Assembly: GCF_003149025.1 (NCBI RefSeq)
Contig: NZ_QGDV01000003.1
Coordinates: forward strand, 124,001 to 188,000
DNA length: 64,000 bases
Reading direction: 5' to 3'
Source of the DNA: Rathayibacter iranicus NCPPB 2253 = VKM Ac-1602
GTDB taxonomy: Bacteria > Actinomycetota > Actinomycetes > Actinomycetales > Microbacteriaceae
Positions 16,608-25,578 of the stretch are shown in pieces (the first letter of the stretch is position 1; each line of letters opens with the position of its first letter). The notes beneath the pieces were generated by a model. That model was given only the letters and a program-made list of their open reading frames with translations. It was not told where the DNA came from and did no database searches. The translations under genes were made by a program, and so were the position numbers.

Positions 16608-17813
16608 ATGACCGAGGCCCTGCAGCAGCCCGTCCAAAACGCCCTCTCGCTGACGCCACCCGAGCCGGTGGCGGCGGTGCCGATGACTTCGGCGCCGTCG
16701 ATCGCGCCGAAGGTGCCGGAGCAGGCGCTGCCCGGGCTTGAGGCGAAGGTCGACGACTACCTCGAGACGCTCCTGGCCGCCGAGGCGCGCAGCCCCGAGT
16801 TCGCAACGAGGGCCAACGACATTCGCACGATGGGCGATGCCGACATCCGCTCCGCAGCCGACTCGTCGAATCGGCTGCTGAACACGCCGGTTCGGGCGCT
16901 CAAGGAGGGCGGCCTCTCCGAAGGCTCGACGATCGGCAAGACGCTGCTCGAGCTGCGCCGCACCGTGGAAGACCTCGACCCCTCCGAGGACAACGTCCAG
17001 AAGAAGATCCTCGGATTCATTCCCTTCGGCAACAGGGTCACCGACTACTTCCGCAAGTACGAGAGTGCGCAGTCGCACCTTAACGCGATCATCCAGGCGC
17101 TGTACGACGGCCAGGACGAGCTGCGGAAGGACAATGCGGCGCTGAACCTGGAGAAGCAGAACCTCTGGGCGACGATGACGCGACTCAACGAGTACATCTA
17201 TGTCGCCGAACGGCTCGACGTGAAGCTCTCGGCGAAGATCGCCGAACTCGACAGCACCGACCCCGAACGGGCACCGGCCCTTCGAGAAGATGTTCTCTTC
17301 TATGCTCGGCAAAAGCACCAGGATCTCCTGACGCAGCTCGCCGTCTCCATTCAGGGCTACCTCGCGATCGACGTCGTGATCAAGAACAACGTCGAGCTGA
17401 TCAAAGGCGTGGATCGCGCGACGACCACGACGGTCTCCGCGCTGCGGACGGCGGTCATCGTGGCGCAGGCCCTCGCCAACCAGCGCCTCGTGCTCGATCA
17501 GATCACGGCGCTCAACACCACGACGTCGAACATGATCGAATCCACCTCGCGGATGCTCGCCGAGCAGTCCGCGTCGATCCAGTCCCAGGCCGCCTCTGCC
17601 ACGGTCGGGCTGCCGCAGTTGCAGGCTGCGTTCGCGAACATTTACCAGACGATGGATTCGATTTCGGACTTCAAGATCAAAGCGCTCGACAGCATGGCCC
17701 AGACCGTCGGGGTACTCCAGTCCGAGACCGCCAAAGCCGGCGAGTATGTGGAGCGGGCCCGCCGCAGCAACGCCGACATCGACGCGACCTCGTCGCTGGA
17801 TCTCGGCCGCTAG
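16608..17813 (+). CDS. TelA-like toxic anion resistance family protein
   Basis: 401 residues, ATG after GGTGAGG. The protein is almost entirely helical with the TelA (PF05816) landmarks: FIPFGNRVTDYFRKYESAQSH, then LEKQNLWATM and the long Gln/Ala-rich helices VAQALANQRLVLDQI. It is cytoplasmic, without signal or membrane segment. Although named for tellurite resistance, TelA proteins are linked more broadly to envelope stress. It is the first gene of an eight-gene operon that ends in a PknG-type kinase and a PP2C phosphatase. A TATGCT box at 16549-16554 may be the promoter -10. Confidence 0.88.
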   Translation: MTEALQQPVQNALSLTPPEPVAAVPMTSAPSIAPKVPEQALPGLEAKVDDYLETLLAAEARSPEFATRANDIRTMGDADIRSAADSSNRLLNTPVRALKEGGLSEGSTIGKTLLELRRTVEDLDPSEDNVQKKILGFIPFGNRVTDYFRKYESAQSHLNAIIQALYDGQDELRKDNAALNLEKQNLWATMTRLNEYIYVAERLDVKLSAKIAELDSTDPERAPALREDVLFYARQKHQDLLTQLAVSIQGYLAIDVVIKNNVELIKGVDRATTTTVSALRTAVIVAQALANQRLVLDQITALNTTTSNMIESTSRMLAEQSASIQSQAASATVGLPQLQAAFANIYQTMDSISDFKIKALDSMAQTVGVLQSETAKAGEYVERARRSNADIDATSSLDLGR

Positions 17814-18380
17814 ATGGGCTGGTTGTCTCGCCTCTTCGGCGGCGCCCCGGCAGCACCGGAGCAGACCGCGCCAGCACTGCCGCGGGTGCCGACGAGCGAC
17901 GATATCCTCGCCGCGCTCGATCGGGTGGCGAACTCCACGCAGGGACGCGTCGACCGCAACGTGGCATCTCGCATTCAGCGGATCGACGAGACCGTCCGCG
18001 AGATGGTGCCCCGGCTCGATCGTCTCGGCGGGATGAGTCGGCAGGGACACACGGTCGTCGCCACCGCGACCAGCTACCTGCCCGAGGCGGTCGAGGGGTA
18101 CCTCCGCTTGCCCCGCGACTTCGCCGATCGCCGCGCCGTCTACAAGGGGAAGACCTCGCTGATGATCCTGTGCGATCAGCTCGACCTGCTCGGGGGCACG
18201 CTCGACCGGATCTCCGATGCCGTCTCGCGGCAGGACGCCACAGCGCTGGTCGCGCACGGGCAGTTCCTGGCCGAGAAGTTCACCGAGTCCTCGCTCTCGC
18301 CGAGTGGACTCGACGCTCCGCCTGCGCCGGGTGCCACCGGCACTGCCCCGGGCTCGTTGACCCCGCCGAGCGCCTCATGA
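17814..18380 (+). CDS. Small helical protein between TelA and AAA+ genes
   Basis: 188 residues starting immediately after the TelA stop. It begins MGWLSRLFGG, a short amphipathic start that could touch the membrane, followed by a helical core (about residues 30-150) with TVVATATSYLPEAVEGYLRLPRDF, and a Pro/Ala/Gly tail. The YLPEAVEGYLRLP string resembles regions of XpaC-like proteins that often pair with TelA, but I cannot assign a family firmly. The stop overlaps the AAA+ start (ATGA), so production is coupled. Probably a structural partner in the complex. Confidence 0.75.
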   Translation: MGWLSRLFGGAPAAPEQTAPALPRVPTSDDILAALDRVANSTQGRVDRNVASRIQRIDETVREMVPRLDRLGGMSRQGHTVVATATSYLPEAVEGYLRLPRDFADRRAVYKGKTSLMILCDQLDLLGGTLDRISDAVSRQDATALVAHGQFLAEKFTESSLSPSGLDAPPAPGATGTAPGSLTPPSAS

Positions 18381-19831
18381 ACTCCCTCGCTCCGGCGCTC
18401 GACGCGCTCGTGCTGACGGGGACCGCCGCCGGACTCGACGCCGCCGCAGTCCGAGACGAGGGCGCGCGCCTGGCGGCCGCCGTCGCGGAGTCGATCAGGG
18501 GAGCGGGCGCCGACTGGCTTGTCGCCACCGGCGCCTCCGGTGGGCTCGAGACCTTCTTTACCGCGGCCGCGAGTGGTCGCCGCTGGCGCTCCGGCCCCAC
18601 CGATCAGCTCGCGGCGCTCGCCTCGGCTGCATCGCCGCATGCCTCCGCCTACGCCCGCAGCCTCACCGAGGTCGTCTCCGCGGCGAGTGCGCTCGGCGAC
18701 CCGGGCATCGGAGGCATCGCATCCGCCTCCGCGGCCGCTGCGGCCCAGCTCGCCGCGGTACCTGGAGCGAGGGGAGCGGCGCCGTCTCGCGACCCCGGTT
18801 CGAGTGCCGCCCGCTCGACCGGACTACCGGAGGGCGTTCCCGGGGTCGACGAAATCCTCTCGCGCCTGCGCCGCACGGAGCACGCCGGCCCGCAGGACGA
18901 GACGCAGCCGGCAGCGCCGATCGAGCCCGCCGCCACGCAAGAGCCCCTCGAGCCGCCGGAGTCGATCGACGACCTGCTCGCCGAGCTCGATGCGCTCATC
19001 GGGCTCGAGCGGGTGAAGAGCGAGATCAAGCGCCAGACCCAACTGCTCCGGATCGACTCGCTGCGCCAGGCGGCGGGCCTCAGCACCCCCACCCTCACCC
19101 GGCACCTGGTCTTCACGGGCAATCCGGGCACGGGGAAGACGACGGTCGCCCGCCTCGTCTCGCGCATCTACCGCTCGCTCGGCATCCTCTCGAAGGGTGT
19201 GCTCGTCGAGGTCGACCGCTCGGAGCTGGTAGCGGGTTACCTGGGCCAAACGGCGACGAAGACCGCCGAGGTGATCGCGTCGGCGCGCGGCGGAGTCCTC
19301 TTCATCGATGAGGCCTACGCGCTCGCGCTCGATCAGTACGGGGCAGAGGCGGTGACCACTCTGGTCAAGGACATGGAGGACCACCGCGGCGACCTCGTGG
19401 TGATCGTCGCGGGCTACTCCGGTCCGATGCAGGGCTTCCTCGACACGAACCCCGGCCTCGCCAGCCGCTTCTCGACCACGATCGACTTCGCCGACTACAG
19501 CGACGACGAACTCTCGGCCATCTTCGGACGCCTCGCCGCTTCGGCCGATTTCGAGCCGACGGACCTGGCGCTCGCCGCGTTCGCGGATCTCGCCTCGGCG
19601 CAGCAGCGTACAGAAGCGTTCGGTAACGGCCGCTGGGTTCGCAACGTCCTCGATGCGGCGATCGCGCGCCATGCTTGGCGCCTGCGCGACGTCGAGGAGC
19701 CGACTCTGGACGAGCTGCGCATCCTTCTGCCTGAGGACATGACGGAGAGCACCGGCGAGCCAAGCCCCGACGAGACTGCGGAGCGCACCGCCGACGCCGC
19801 CGCAGGTCGGTTCGAGGAGGAAACCCGATGA
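18377..19831 (+). CDS. AAA+ ATPase of the CbbX/SpoVK/EccA type
   Basis: 484 residues. The first 200 are Ala-rich and low in conservation, ending in an acidic linker. The AAA+ module follows (about residues 210-450): LIGLERVKSEIKRQ, Walker A GNPGTGKTT (about 248), pore-loop-like YLGQTATKT, Walker B GGVLFIDEAYAL (about 307), sensor 1 VIVAGY and arginine finger region NPGLASRF. This clade includes the Rubisco activase CbbX and the type VII secretion ATPase EccA, which remodel protein partners. Here it likely acts on TelA, its neighbour or the membrane sensor. Overlapping starts and stops on both sides tie it to the operon. Confidence 0.9.
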   Translation: MNSLAPALDALVLTGTAAGLDAAAVRDEGARLAAAVAESIRGAGADWLVATGASGGLETFFTAAASGRRWRSGPTDQLAALASAASPHASAYARSLTEVVSAASALGDPGIGGIASASAAAAAQLAAVPGARGAAPSRDPGSSAARSTGLPEGVPGVDEILSRLRRTEHAGPQDETQPAAPIEPAATQEPLEPPESIDDLLAELDALIGLERVKSEIKRQTQLLRIDSLRQAAGLSTPTLTRHLVFTGNPGTGKTTVARLVSRIYRSLGILSKGVLVEVDRSELVAGYLGQTATKTAEVIASARGGVLFIDEAYALALDQYGAEAVTTLVKDMEDHRGDLVVIVAGYSGPMQGFLDTNPGLASRFSTTIDFADYSDDELSAIFGRLAASADFEPTDLALAAFADLASAQQRTEAFGNGRWVRNVLDAAIARHAWRLRDVEEPTLDELRILLPEDMTESTGEPSPDETAERTADAAAGRFEEETR

Positions 19832-21150
19832 GCACCGCGCCCGCACCGCCCGTGCAGAAGGCTCCCACGCCGCCGCGGGTTCAGGCCGCCACCGGGCCCG
19901 CCGCCCGCAAGCCCTCGCTACTTGCGCGGGCGACCGCGACCACTCCTGGAACGTTGCGACTCCTCCTCGCCCTCACAGCCCTGGCCGCCGTGGTGTTCGG
20001 CGTTGTCGCGCAGCAGGCCGGCGCGCTCCAGGCCCGAGCAGCGACGACGGCCCGGGAACAGTCGGCCCAGCTTCTCGGCGTGCAGAATGTGCGCACGCTG
20101 CTCGTCGATGCGAATGCGATCGCGGCGAACACTTTCCTGGTCGGTGGGCGTGAGCCCGCCGAGCTGCGCGCCTCCTACGTCACGAGCCTCAGCGCCGCCG
20201 CGTCGGGGATCGCCGAACTCTCGGCATCCGACTCCGTCGACACCGGGGCCCTCGCCTCGGTAGCTAGCAGGATCACGACCTACAGCGGCCTGATCGAGCA
20301 GGCCCGCGCCAACAACCGGCAGGGCTTTCCGGTCGCGTCCGCCTACCTCGACCAGGCGTCCGCCGTCCTCTCCGGCAGCGACGGCATTCTCCGCGAACTC
20401 GACGGGCTGGTCACGTCCGGCGCGGATCGGGTGGCCGCGGCCTATGACGCCGTGCGCTGGAGCATCTTGCTGCTGATCGGCTCGCTGGTGATGCTGCTGG
20501 TCTTGATCGCGGCCCAGCTCTGGCTGGCTCGGCGCACCCACCGTTACGTCAATCGTCCGCTCGCGACGGGAACCGCGCTGCTGCTCGTGTTCGGCATCGG
20601 CGGCGCGCTCGCCTACGGATCGACGGCCGCGAACGTGGGCACGGCACGCGTCGAGTCCTATCGGGAGGCCCTCACGGTCTCGAACGCTCTCATCGCCGCC
20701 AGCGACGCCAAGTCCCTCGAGAGCTTCACGCTGATCAAGCGCGGATCCGGCGCGGCGCTGGAGGAGCGGTACCAGGAGGCGGTGGCCTCCGTCAGGCAGA
20801 AGCTCACCGGCGAGTTGAAGGACGCCCTCGCTCGGGATCGGCTCGTCACTGAGTTCGAGCAGTGGCAGACGTTCCATCAGGAGATCCGCAAGGCGGACGA
20901 CGCGGGAGAGTGGAACCAGGCGGTCAGTACCGCGACGGCGACGGGAGCAGGCAGGCCGAACGACCTGTTCACCACCTTCTCGGTCGATGCGCGAAAGGTG
21001 GTGCAGGAGAAGGCCGACGCGGCCTCCTCGACCCTCGATTCCGGAGCGCAGTTCTCCTCCGTCGTCTCGTGGATACTGCTCGCCGCGGGCCTCGCCGCGG
21101 CCGTGCTCGCCTGGCGCGGGGTCTCGCAGCGACTGGAGGAATATCGATGA
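19828..21150 (+). CDS. glnX: GlnX-like four-helix membrane sensor protein
   Basis: 440 residues. There is a Pro/Ala-rich cytoplasmic start, TM1 (about 47-64), an outside helical domain (about 65-205), TM2 and TM3 back to back (about 211-231 and 247-265), a second outside helical domain (about 266-405), and TM4 (about 410-430). This topology, and its position directly before a GlnH lipoprotein and PknG, match GlnX of Corynebacterium and Mycobacterium. GlnX passes the signal of external amino acids from GlnH to PknG. The outer domains look like four-helix-bundle sensors of chemoreceptors, without any cytoplasmic signalling domain. The start overlaps the AAA+ stop. Confidence 0.82.
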   Translation: MSTAPAPPVQKAPTPPRVQAATGPAARKPSLLARATATTPGTLRLLLALTALAAVVFGVVAQQAGALQARAATTAREQSAQLLGVQNVRTLLVDANAIAANTFLVGGREPAELRASYVTSLSAAASGIAELSASDSVDTGALASVASRITTYSGLIEQARANNRQGFPVASAYLDQASAVLSGSDGILRELDGLVTSGADRVAAAYDAVRWSILLLIGSLVMLLVLIAAQLWLARRTHRYVNRPLATGTALLLVFGIGGALAYGSTAANVGTARVESYREALTVSNALIAASDAKSLESFTLIKRGSGAALEERYQEAVASVRQKLTGELKDALARDRLVTEFEQWQTFHQEIRKADDAGEWNQAVSTATATGAGRPNDLFTTFSVDARKVVQEKADAASSTLDSGAQFSSVVSWILLAAGLAAAVLAWRGVSQRLEEYR

Positions 21151-22118
21151 ACCGCCTGCGCATGACCGCGCTCGTCCTGGTCACGGCGGCGGCGCTCGCC
21201 GTTGCCGGTTGTACGACGGGCGCCGACGACCTCGGTGCGCCCCTGGCCGCCGCGACGCCGACCGCGAGCGCGGCGCCTGCCCCGAACGCGACGCCTCCCG
21301 CCACGGACTGCTCGCCCTCGGCCGTCACGTCCTACGCACCCTCCGGAGTCACGGAGAGCACGCGCCTGAAGACGATTCGCGACCGGGGGAATCTCCGCGT
21401 CGGCGTCTCCGCCGACACTCTGCTGATGAGCGCACGCAACCCGATTACCGGCACGATCGAGGGTTTCGACGTGGACATCGCTCGCGAGATCGCGCGCGCG
21501 ATCCTGGGCAGCCCGGACGCGATCGACTACGTCGTCATCACCTCGGCTCAGCGCCTCCCCGCACTCACGGGTGGCGACGGTGCACCGCAGGTCGACATGG
21601 TTGCGCGCACGCTCACCATGACGTGCGATCGCTGGAACACGATCGCGTTCTCCTCCGAGTATTACGATGCGGGTTTGAAAGTGCTCGTCTCGGATGACCC
21701 GAACGCCGTGCCGATCGCGAGCATCAACGACCTCGACGGCAAGCGGGTGTGCGCGCCGAGTGGCACGACCACGCTCAGCCGCCTGCAGAACGACTTTCCG
21801 AAGGTGACGGCCGTCGAGGCCGACACCCACTCTCAGTGCCTCGCGCGGTTCCAAGCGGGCGAGGTCGACGCGATCGCGGGCGATGACACGATCCTCGCCG
21901 GCTTCGTTGCGCAGGACCCCTATGCCAAGGTCATCGGCGACGCGCTGAGTTCCGAGCCCTATGGTCTGGGCCTACCCGCGGACGACCCCGACTTCGTGCG
22001 CTTCGTCAATGCGGCGCTCGAGGCGATGCGCAACGACGGTCGCTGGCAGAGCATCCACGGGCGCTGGCTCGGGGTCCTTGGTGAGGCTTCGCCGCCGGCT
22101 CCGGTGTACGGACGATGA
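21147..22118 (+). CDS. glnH: GlnH-like glutamate/glutamine-binding lipoprotein
   Basis: 323 residues. Lipobox VAGC places the lipidated cysteine at position 22, and an Ala/Pro-rich linker follows. The periplasmic-binding-protein type 2 domain spans about residues 75-310: GNLRVGVSADT, EGFDVDIAREIARAI, VDMVARTLTMTCDR and LGLPADDPDFVRFVNAALE. It should bind amino acids outside the membrane. No ABC permease or ATPase is adjacent, so a sensor role with GlnX and PknG, as shown for mycobacterial GlnH, is more likely than import. The residue expected to clamp the alpha-carboxylate (R in the TMTCDR region) is present. Confidence 0.88.
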   Translation: MNRLRMTALVLVTAAALAVAGCTTGADDLGAPLAAATPTASAAPAPNATPPATDCSPSAVTSYAPSGVTESTRLKTIRDRGNLRVGVSADTLLMSARNPITGTIEGFDVDIAREIARAILGSPDAIDYVVITSAQRLPALTGGDGAPQVDMVARTLTMTCDRWNTIAFSSEYYDAGLKVLVSDDPNAVPIASINDLDGKRVCAPSGTTTLSRLQNDFPKVTAVEADTHSQCLARFQAGEVDAIAGDDTILAGFVAQDPYAKVIGDALSSEPYGLGLPADDPDFVRFVNAALEAMRNDGRWQSIHGRWLGVLGEASPPAPVYGR

Positions 22119-23257
22119 GCACCGGTCTCGCGGAAGGGACCCCCGTTGCCCCGGGCCGGCTGGGTGAGGCGGCCCCGCAGCGTGAACTCTTCGACTACCT
22201 GGCGGCGCTGACCCGATGGCTCGACCGAACGACACGCGAACTCTCCCGACTCGACGCCGCCGCGTTGGCCTCGCCCCAGTCCGAGACCTACACGGCCGAC
22301 GTGGTGCTGGCCCAGTCGCTGCGCGAGTCCGTCACTCGCCGTCTGGCCGAACTGGAGACGGTCTGGGACTCCGGTCGGGTCGACGTCGTCGCCCGCGAGC
22401 GGATGTCGCAGCTGATCTGGGGGCGCCTCGATGCCTCAGGGGGCGGTGCGGTCTCGCTCGTCGAGGCCGTGCGGCTCTGCGACGCGGTTGTCGGGCAGCT
22501 GCGGTCGCGGCTTGAGCTTGATCCGAGCGGCACGGATGTCGCGGGGCGGATCGTCGGCGTGCGCGCCGAGATCGAGCGCTGCCGAGATCTCACCCGCGAT
22601 GGCGGCAGCACGGTCGACGGCGCGCGGGCCGAGCGCGTCGGGGTGCTGCGCTCGCGCCTCGACGCCCTCGCCGAGAAGGCGGGCCGTGGGGCAGACGTGT
22701 CGGGTCCTCTCGGTCAGCTCGAGAGCGACTCCGCCCGGCTGGAGCGTGATCTCATCATTGCCGCCTCCGAGCGCCGCGGCCTGGAGCGCGATCGCCGACG
22801 CGCGCGCGAGCTCGCCGAGACGGCCGAGCACCGAGAGGCGCCGCTGCGCGAACTCGTGGCCCGCTGCCGTCGCGAAATCGCCGACCCGCCGCGGCTCGCC
22901 GTGCCCGACGTGTCGCGCCTGGGCGAGCCTCCGCTCGAGCGGGGAGCGCTCGACACGCACCTCGCCCGCCTCACCGCCGTCAGCCGTGCCTTCGACGCGG
23001 TCGAGGCCGCCTATACCTCGCCGCTGCGCGAGCGCGCGGCGCTCGGCTTCCGGCTTCGTGCCCTCCGGGAGCGCGCCGAGGCGAACGGGCGCGCCGCTAC
23101 CGCGGTCGGCGCGGCCGCCGACGAGGAGGTGCGCGCCGCGCTCGACGCGGTGCCCTGCTCGGTCGCACTCTCGCGGCACCTGGTCGAGCAGTACGACGTC
23201 GTCACCCGGGATCTCCCCTCGTCTGACGTTCAGCACCACCGAAAGGCCACTCGATGA
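22115..23257 (+). CDS. Coiled-coil protein of the PknG operon
   Basis: 380 residues, almost wholly helical and rich in Arg, Glu, Ala and Leu. Heptad-like patterns run through about residues 35-95, 150-260 and 280-345. No signal peptide, membrane helix or known domain is visible. The start overlaps the glnH stop and the stop overlaps the kinase start, so it is made together with both. It could link GlnX to the kinase or form a scaffold for the TelA/AAA+ part. I know no such gene in the classical three-gene glnX-glnH-pknG loci. Confidence 0.8.
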   Translation: MSTGLAEGTPVAPGRLGEAAPQRELFDYLAALTRWLDRTTRELSRLDAAALASPQSETYTADVVLAQSLRESVTRRLAELETVWDSGRVDVVARERMSQLIWGRLDASGGGAVSLVEAVRLCDAVVGQLRSRLELDPSGTDVAGRIVGVRAEIERCRDLTRDGGSTVDGARAERVGVLRSRLDALAEKAGRGADVSGPLGQLESDSARLERDLIIAASERRGLERDRRRARELAETAEHREAPLRELVARCRREIADPPRLAVPDVSRLGEPPLERGALDTHLARLTAVSRAFDAVEAAYTSPLRERAALGFRLRALRERAEANGRAATAVGAAADEEVRAALDAVPCSVALSRHLVEQYDVVTRDLPSSDVQHHRKATR

Positions 23258-25578
23258 ACGGCGACCCCTGCACCTCGACTCCGGGCTGCACCGGGACGAT
23301 CGAGGACGGCTACTGCAACGTCTGCGGTCTGCCACCTGCGGAGGGCGCAGCGGCATCGACACCGACTGCGCGCCGCCCAGCGCCCGCGCCGGCCACCGCC
23401 TCCGCCGCCTTCGGCACCGGCTTCGTCGAGGGCGCGCCCCGTGCTCCCGGCTCCGCGCGTGCCGAGGAGGCCGCGACCGCGCGCAGTGGCCGCACCTCCT
23501 CCGCACGCCTGGACACCGCCGCGCTCGGGTCGGCGCGCACGGCGCAGACCGGCTCGAAGGTCACCCGACGCGTAGGGACCACCTCGACCCGTCTGCGCGG
23601 TCCACGCCTGGGTGCCGGGCTCACCACCGTGCCCTCGCGCCCCGCCGCCGATCCACTGGCCGCGCTGATGACCGAGGCCGTGCTCCCCGAGCGCAAGCGC
23701 TACTGCTCACACTGCGGCACCGCCGTCGGCCGCGGACGCGACGGGCGTCCCGGCCGCACCGAGGGCTTCTGCCCCAACTGCCGCACGCCTTTCTCGTTCA
23801 CGCCGCAGTTGAAGCAGGGCGACCTCGTCGGCGGGCAGTACGAGGTAGTTGGCTGTCTCGCCTACGGTGGCCTCGGCTGGATCTACCTCGCTCGCGACCG
23901 CAACGTCTCGGGCCGCTGGGTGGTGCTCAAGGGCTTGCTCAACTCGGGCGACCCCGATGCGTACGCCGCCGCAGTGACCGAGCGGCGGTTCCTGGCCGAG
24001 GTCGAGCATCCGCTGATCGTCGAGATCTACAACTTCGTCCTGTACGAGGGTGCCGGCTACATCGTGATGGAGTACGTCGGCGGGCCGAGCGTGAAGCAGA
24101 TCCTCAAGGAGCGGTTGGACGCCAACGGGGGTGCTGCCGATCCGCTGCCCGTCGACCAGGCTCTTGCATTCGTGCTCGAGGTCATGCCCGCATTCGCCTA
24201 CCTACACGAGAACGGCCTGCTGTACTGCGACTTCAAGCCCGACAACATGATCCAGGTGGGCGACCAGGTCAAGCTGATCGACCTCGGAGGAGTGCGTCTG
24301 GTCGACGACGAGGACTCGGCGATCTACGGCACGGTCGGATATCAGGCGCCGGAGGTCCCCGAGGTAGGCCCCTCCATCGCCTCGGACGTCTACACGATCG
24401 GCCGGACCCTCGCCTCGTTAGTCCTCGACTTCCGCGGCAACCAGACCACCTACGTCGCCTCCCTGCCGCCGGTGTCCGAGACGCCGCTCTTCCAGCGTTA
24501 CGACTCCTTCTACCGCCTCGTCGCGAAGGCCTGTGCCCTCGACCCGCAAGACCGCTTCGCGACCGTCGACGAGATGCGCAGCCAGCTGCTCGGTGTTCTC
24601 CGCGAAGTGGTCGCAACGGACCGCGGTCCCGGCCATCCTGCCCTGCACTCGACCGAGTCGGCGCTGTTCGAGGCGCCCGTCGCCGACGTGGTCGACCGCG
24701 TGCCGCCGTGGGACGCGCTCCCGGCGCTGCGTCAGGATGACTCCGACCCCGCGAAGGCCTGGCTCGCCGGGGTCAACGTCGCGGACCCGATCGTGCGGCT
24801 GCGCGCGCTCGGGCTCGCTCCGACGCTGACCGTCGAGGTCCGGCTCGCCCGCGCCCGGGCCGCTATCGAGGCCCAGCGCTGGGATGAGGTGTCCCGCGCG
24901 ACCGGCGAGATCCTCACCGAGGACCCGTGGGAGTGGCGGGCGGTGTGGATGAGCGGGCTCGCGCAGCTCGCGCGCGGTGACGCCGTCGGGGCCCGCGCCT
25001 CTTTCAACACGGTGTACGGGCAGGTTCCCGGCGAACTCGCCCCGAAGTTGGCGCTCGCCGCCGCCTGCGAGGCCAGCGGTGAGCCCGAGGTCGCGGAATC
25101 GCTTTACGTGATCTGTGCCCGAGCTGACGCAAACTACACGGCCCCCGCCGCATTCGGCCTCGCTCGCGTGCGCCAGCTGCGCTCCGATCTCGACGGCGCT
25201 CTCGACGCGCTCGACATCGTGACTCCCACCCGCTCCTCCTACGTCGATGCCCGCCGACGACGAGCTGAATTGCTCGCGGGGTCGGGGCGCGGCCTGCCCT
25301 CGCTCTCGGCCGCCCTCGCGAGCGTCGACTCCATCGCGATCGACCAGCGCACTCGGCTGGAGTTGACGACGCAGGTGCTCACGTCGGCACTGGAGCTGGT
25401 GCGCCGCGACGGTCCGGCCGAGGGTGCGACCCTCGGCGGGGTCGAGGCCAATGAGGCCGCGATCCGCGACGGCCTCGAAGCCTCCTACCGGGCTCTCGCG
25501 GCATCCACGCGGGAGCGCGATCAGCGGCTACGCCTCGTCGACCGGGCCAACGAGGTCCGACGCTGGACGCTGACATGA
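23254..25578 (+). CDS. pknG: PknG-type Ser/Thr protein kinase with zinc ribbons and TPR tail
   Basis: 774 residues. Domain order: an N-terminal cysteine cluster (about residues 6-24: C..C..YCNVCG), a disordered Ala/Arg/Ser linker, a rubredoxin-like knuckle CSHCG...CPNC (about 151-176), the kinase domain (about 190-440) and TPR helices (about 510-770). The ATP lysine is in VVLKG (about 226). The catalytic loop is YCDFKPDN in place of HRDxKxxN, and the metal-binding loop is DLGG in place of DFG, both as in PknG. Actinobacterial PknG controls 2-oxoglutarate and glutamate metabolism by phosphorylating GarA/OdhI. The first ribbon is extra compared with the mycobacterial enzyme. Confidence 0.93.
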   Translation: MNGDPCTSTPGCTGTIEDGYCNVCGLPPAEGAAASTPTARRPAPAPATASAAFGTGFVEGAPRAPGSARAEEAATARSGRTSSARLDTAALGSARTAQTGSKVTRRVGTTSTRLRGPRLGAGLTTVPSRPAADPLAALMTEAVLPERKRYCSHCGTAVGRGRDGRPGRTEGFCPNCRTPFSFTPQLKQGDLVGGQYEVVGCLAYGGLGWIYLARDRNVSGRWVVLKGLLNSGDPDAYAAAVTERRFLAEVEHPLIVEIYNFVLYEGAGYIVMEYVGGPSVKQILKERLDANGGAADPLPVDQALAFVLEVMPAFAYLHENGLLYCDFKPDNMIQVGDQVKLIDLGGVRLVDDEDSAIYGTVGYQAPEVPEVGPSIASDVYTIGRTLASLVLDFRGNQTTYVASLPPVSETPLFQRYDSFYRLVAKACALDPQDRFATVDEMRSQLLGVLREVVATDRGPGHPALHSTESALFEAPVADVVDRVPPWDALPALRQDDSDPAKAWLAGVNVADPIVRLRALGLAPTLTVEVRLARARAAIEAQRWDEVSRATGEILTEDPWEWRAVWMSGLAQLARGDAVGARASFNTVYGQVPGELAPKLALAAACEASGEPEVAESLYVICARADANYTAPAAFGLARVRQLRSDLDGALDALDIVTPTRSSYVDARRRRAELLAGSGRGLPSLSAALASVDSIAIDQRTRLELTTQVLTSALELVRRDGPAEGATLGGVEANEAAIRDGLEASYRALAASTRERDQRLRLVDRANEVRRWTLT

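Noticed and set aside
21147-22118. GlnH as part of an amino-acid ABC importer
   Set aside because: No permease or ATPase gene is adjacent; the GlnX-PknG context fits a sensor role better.
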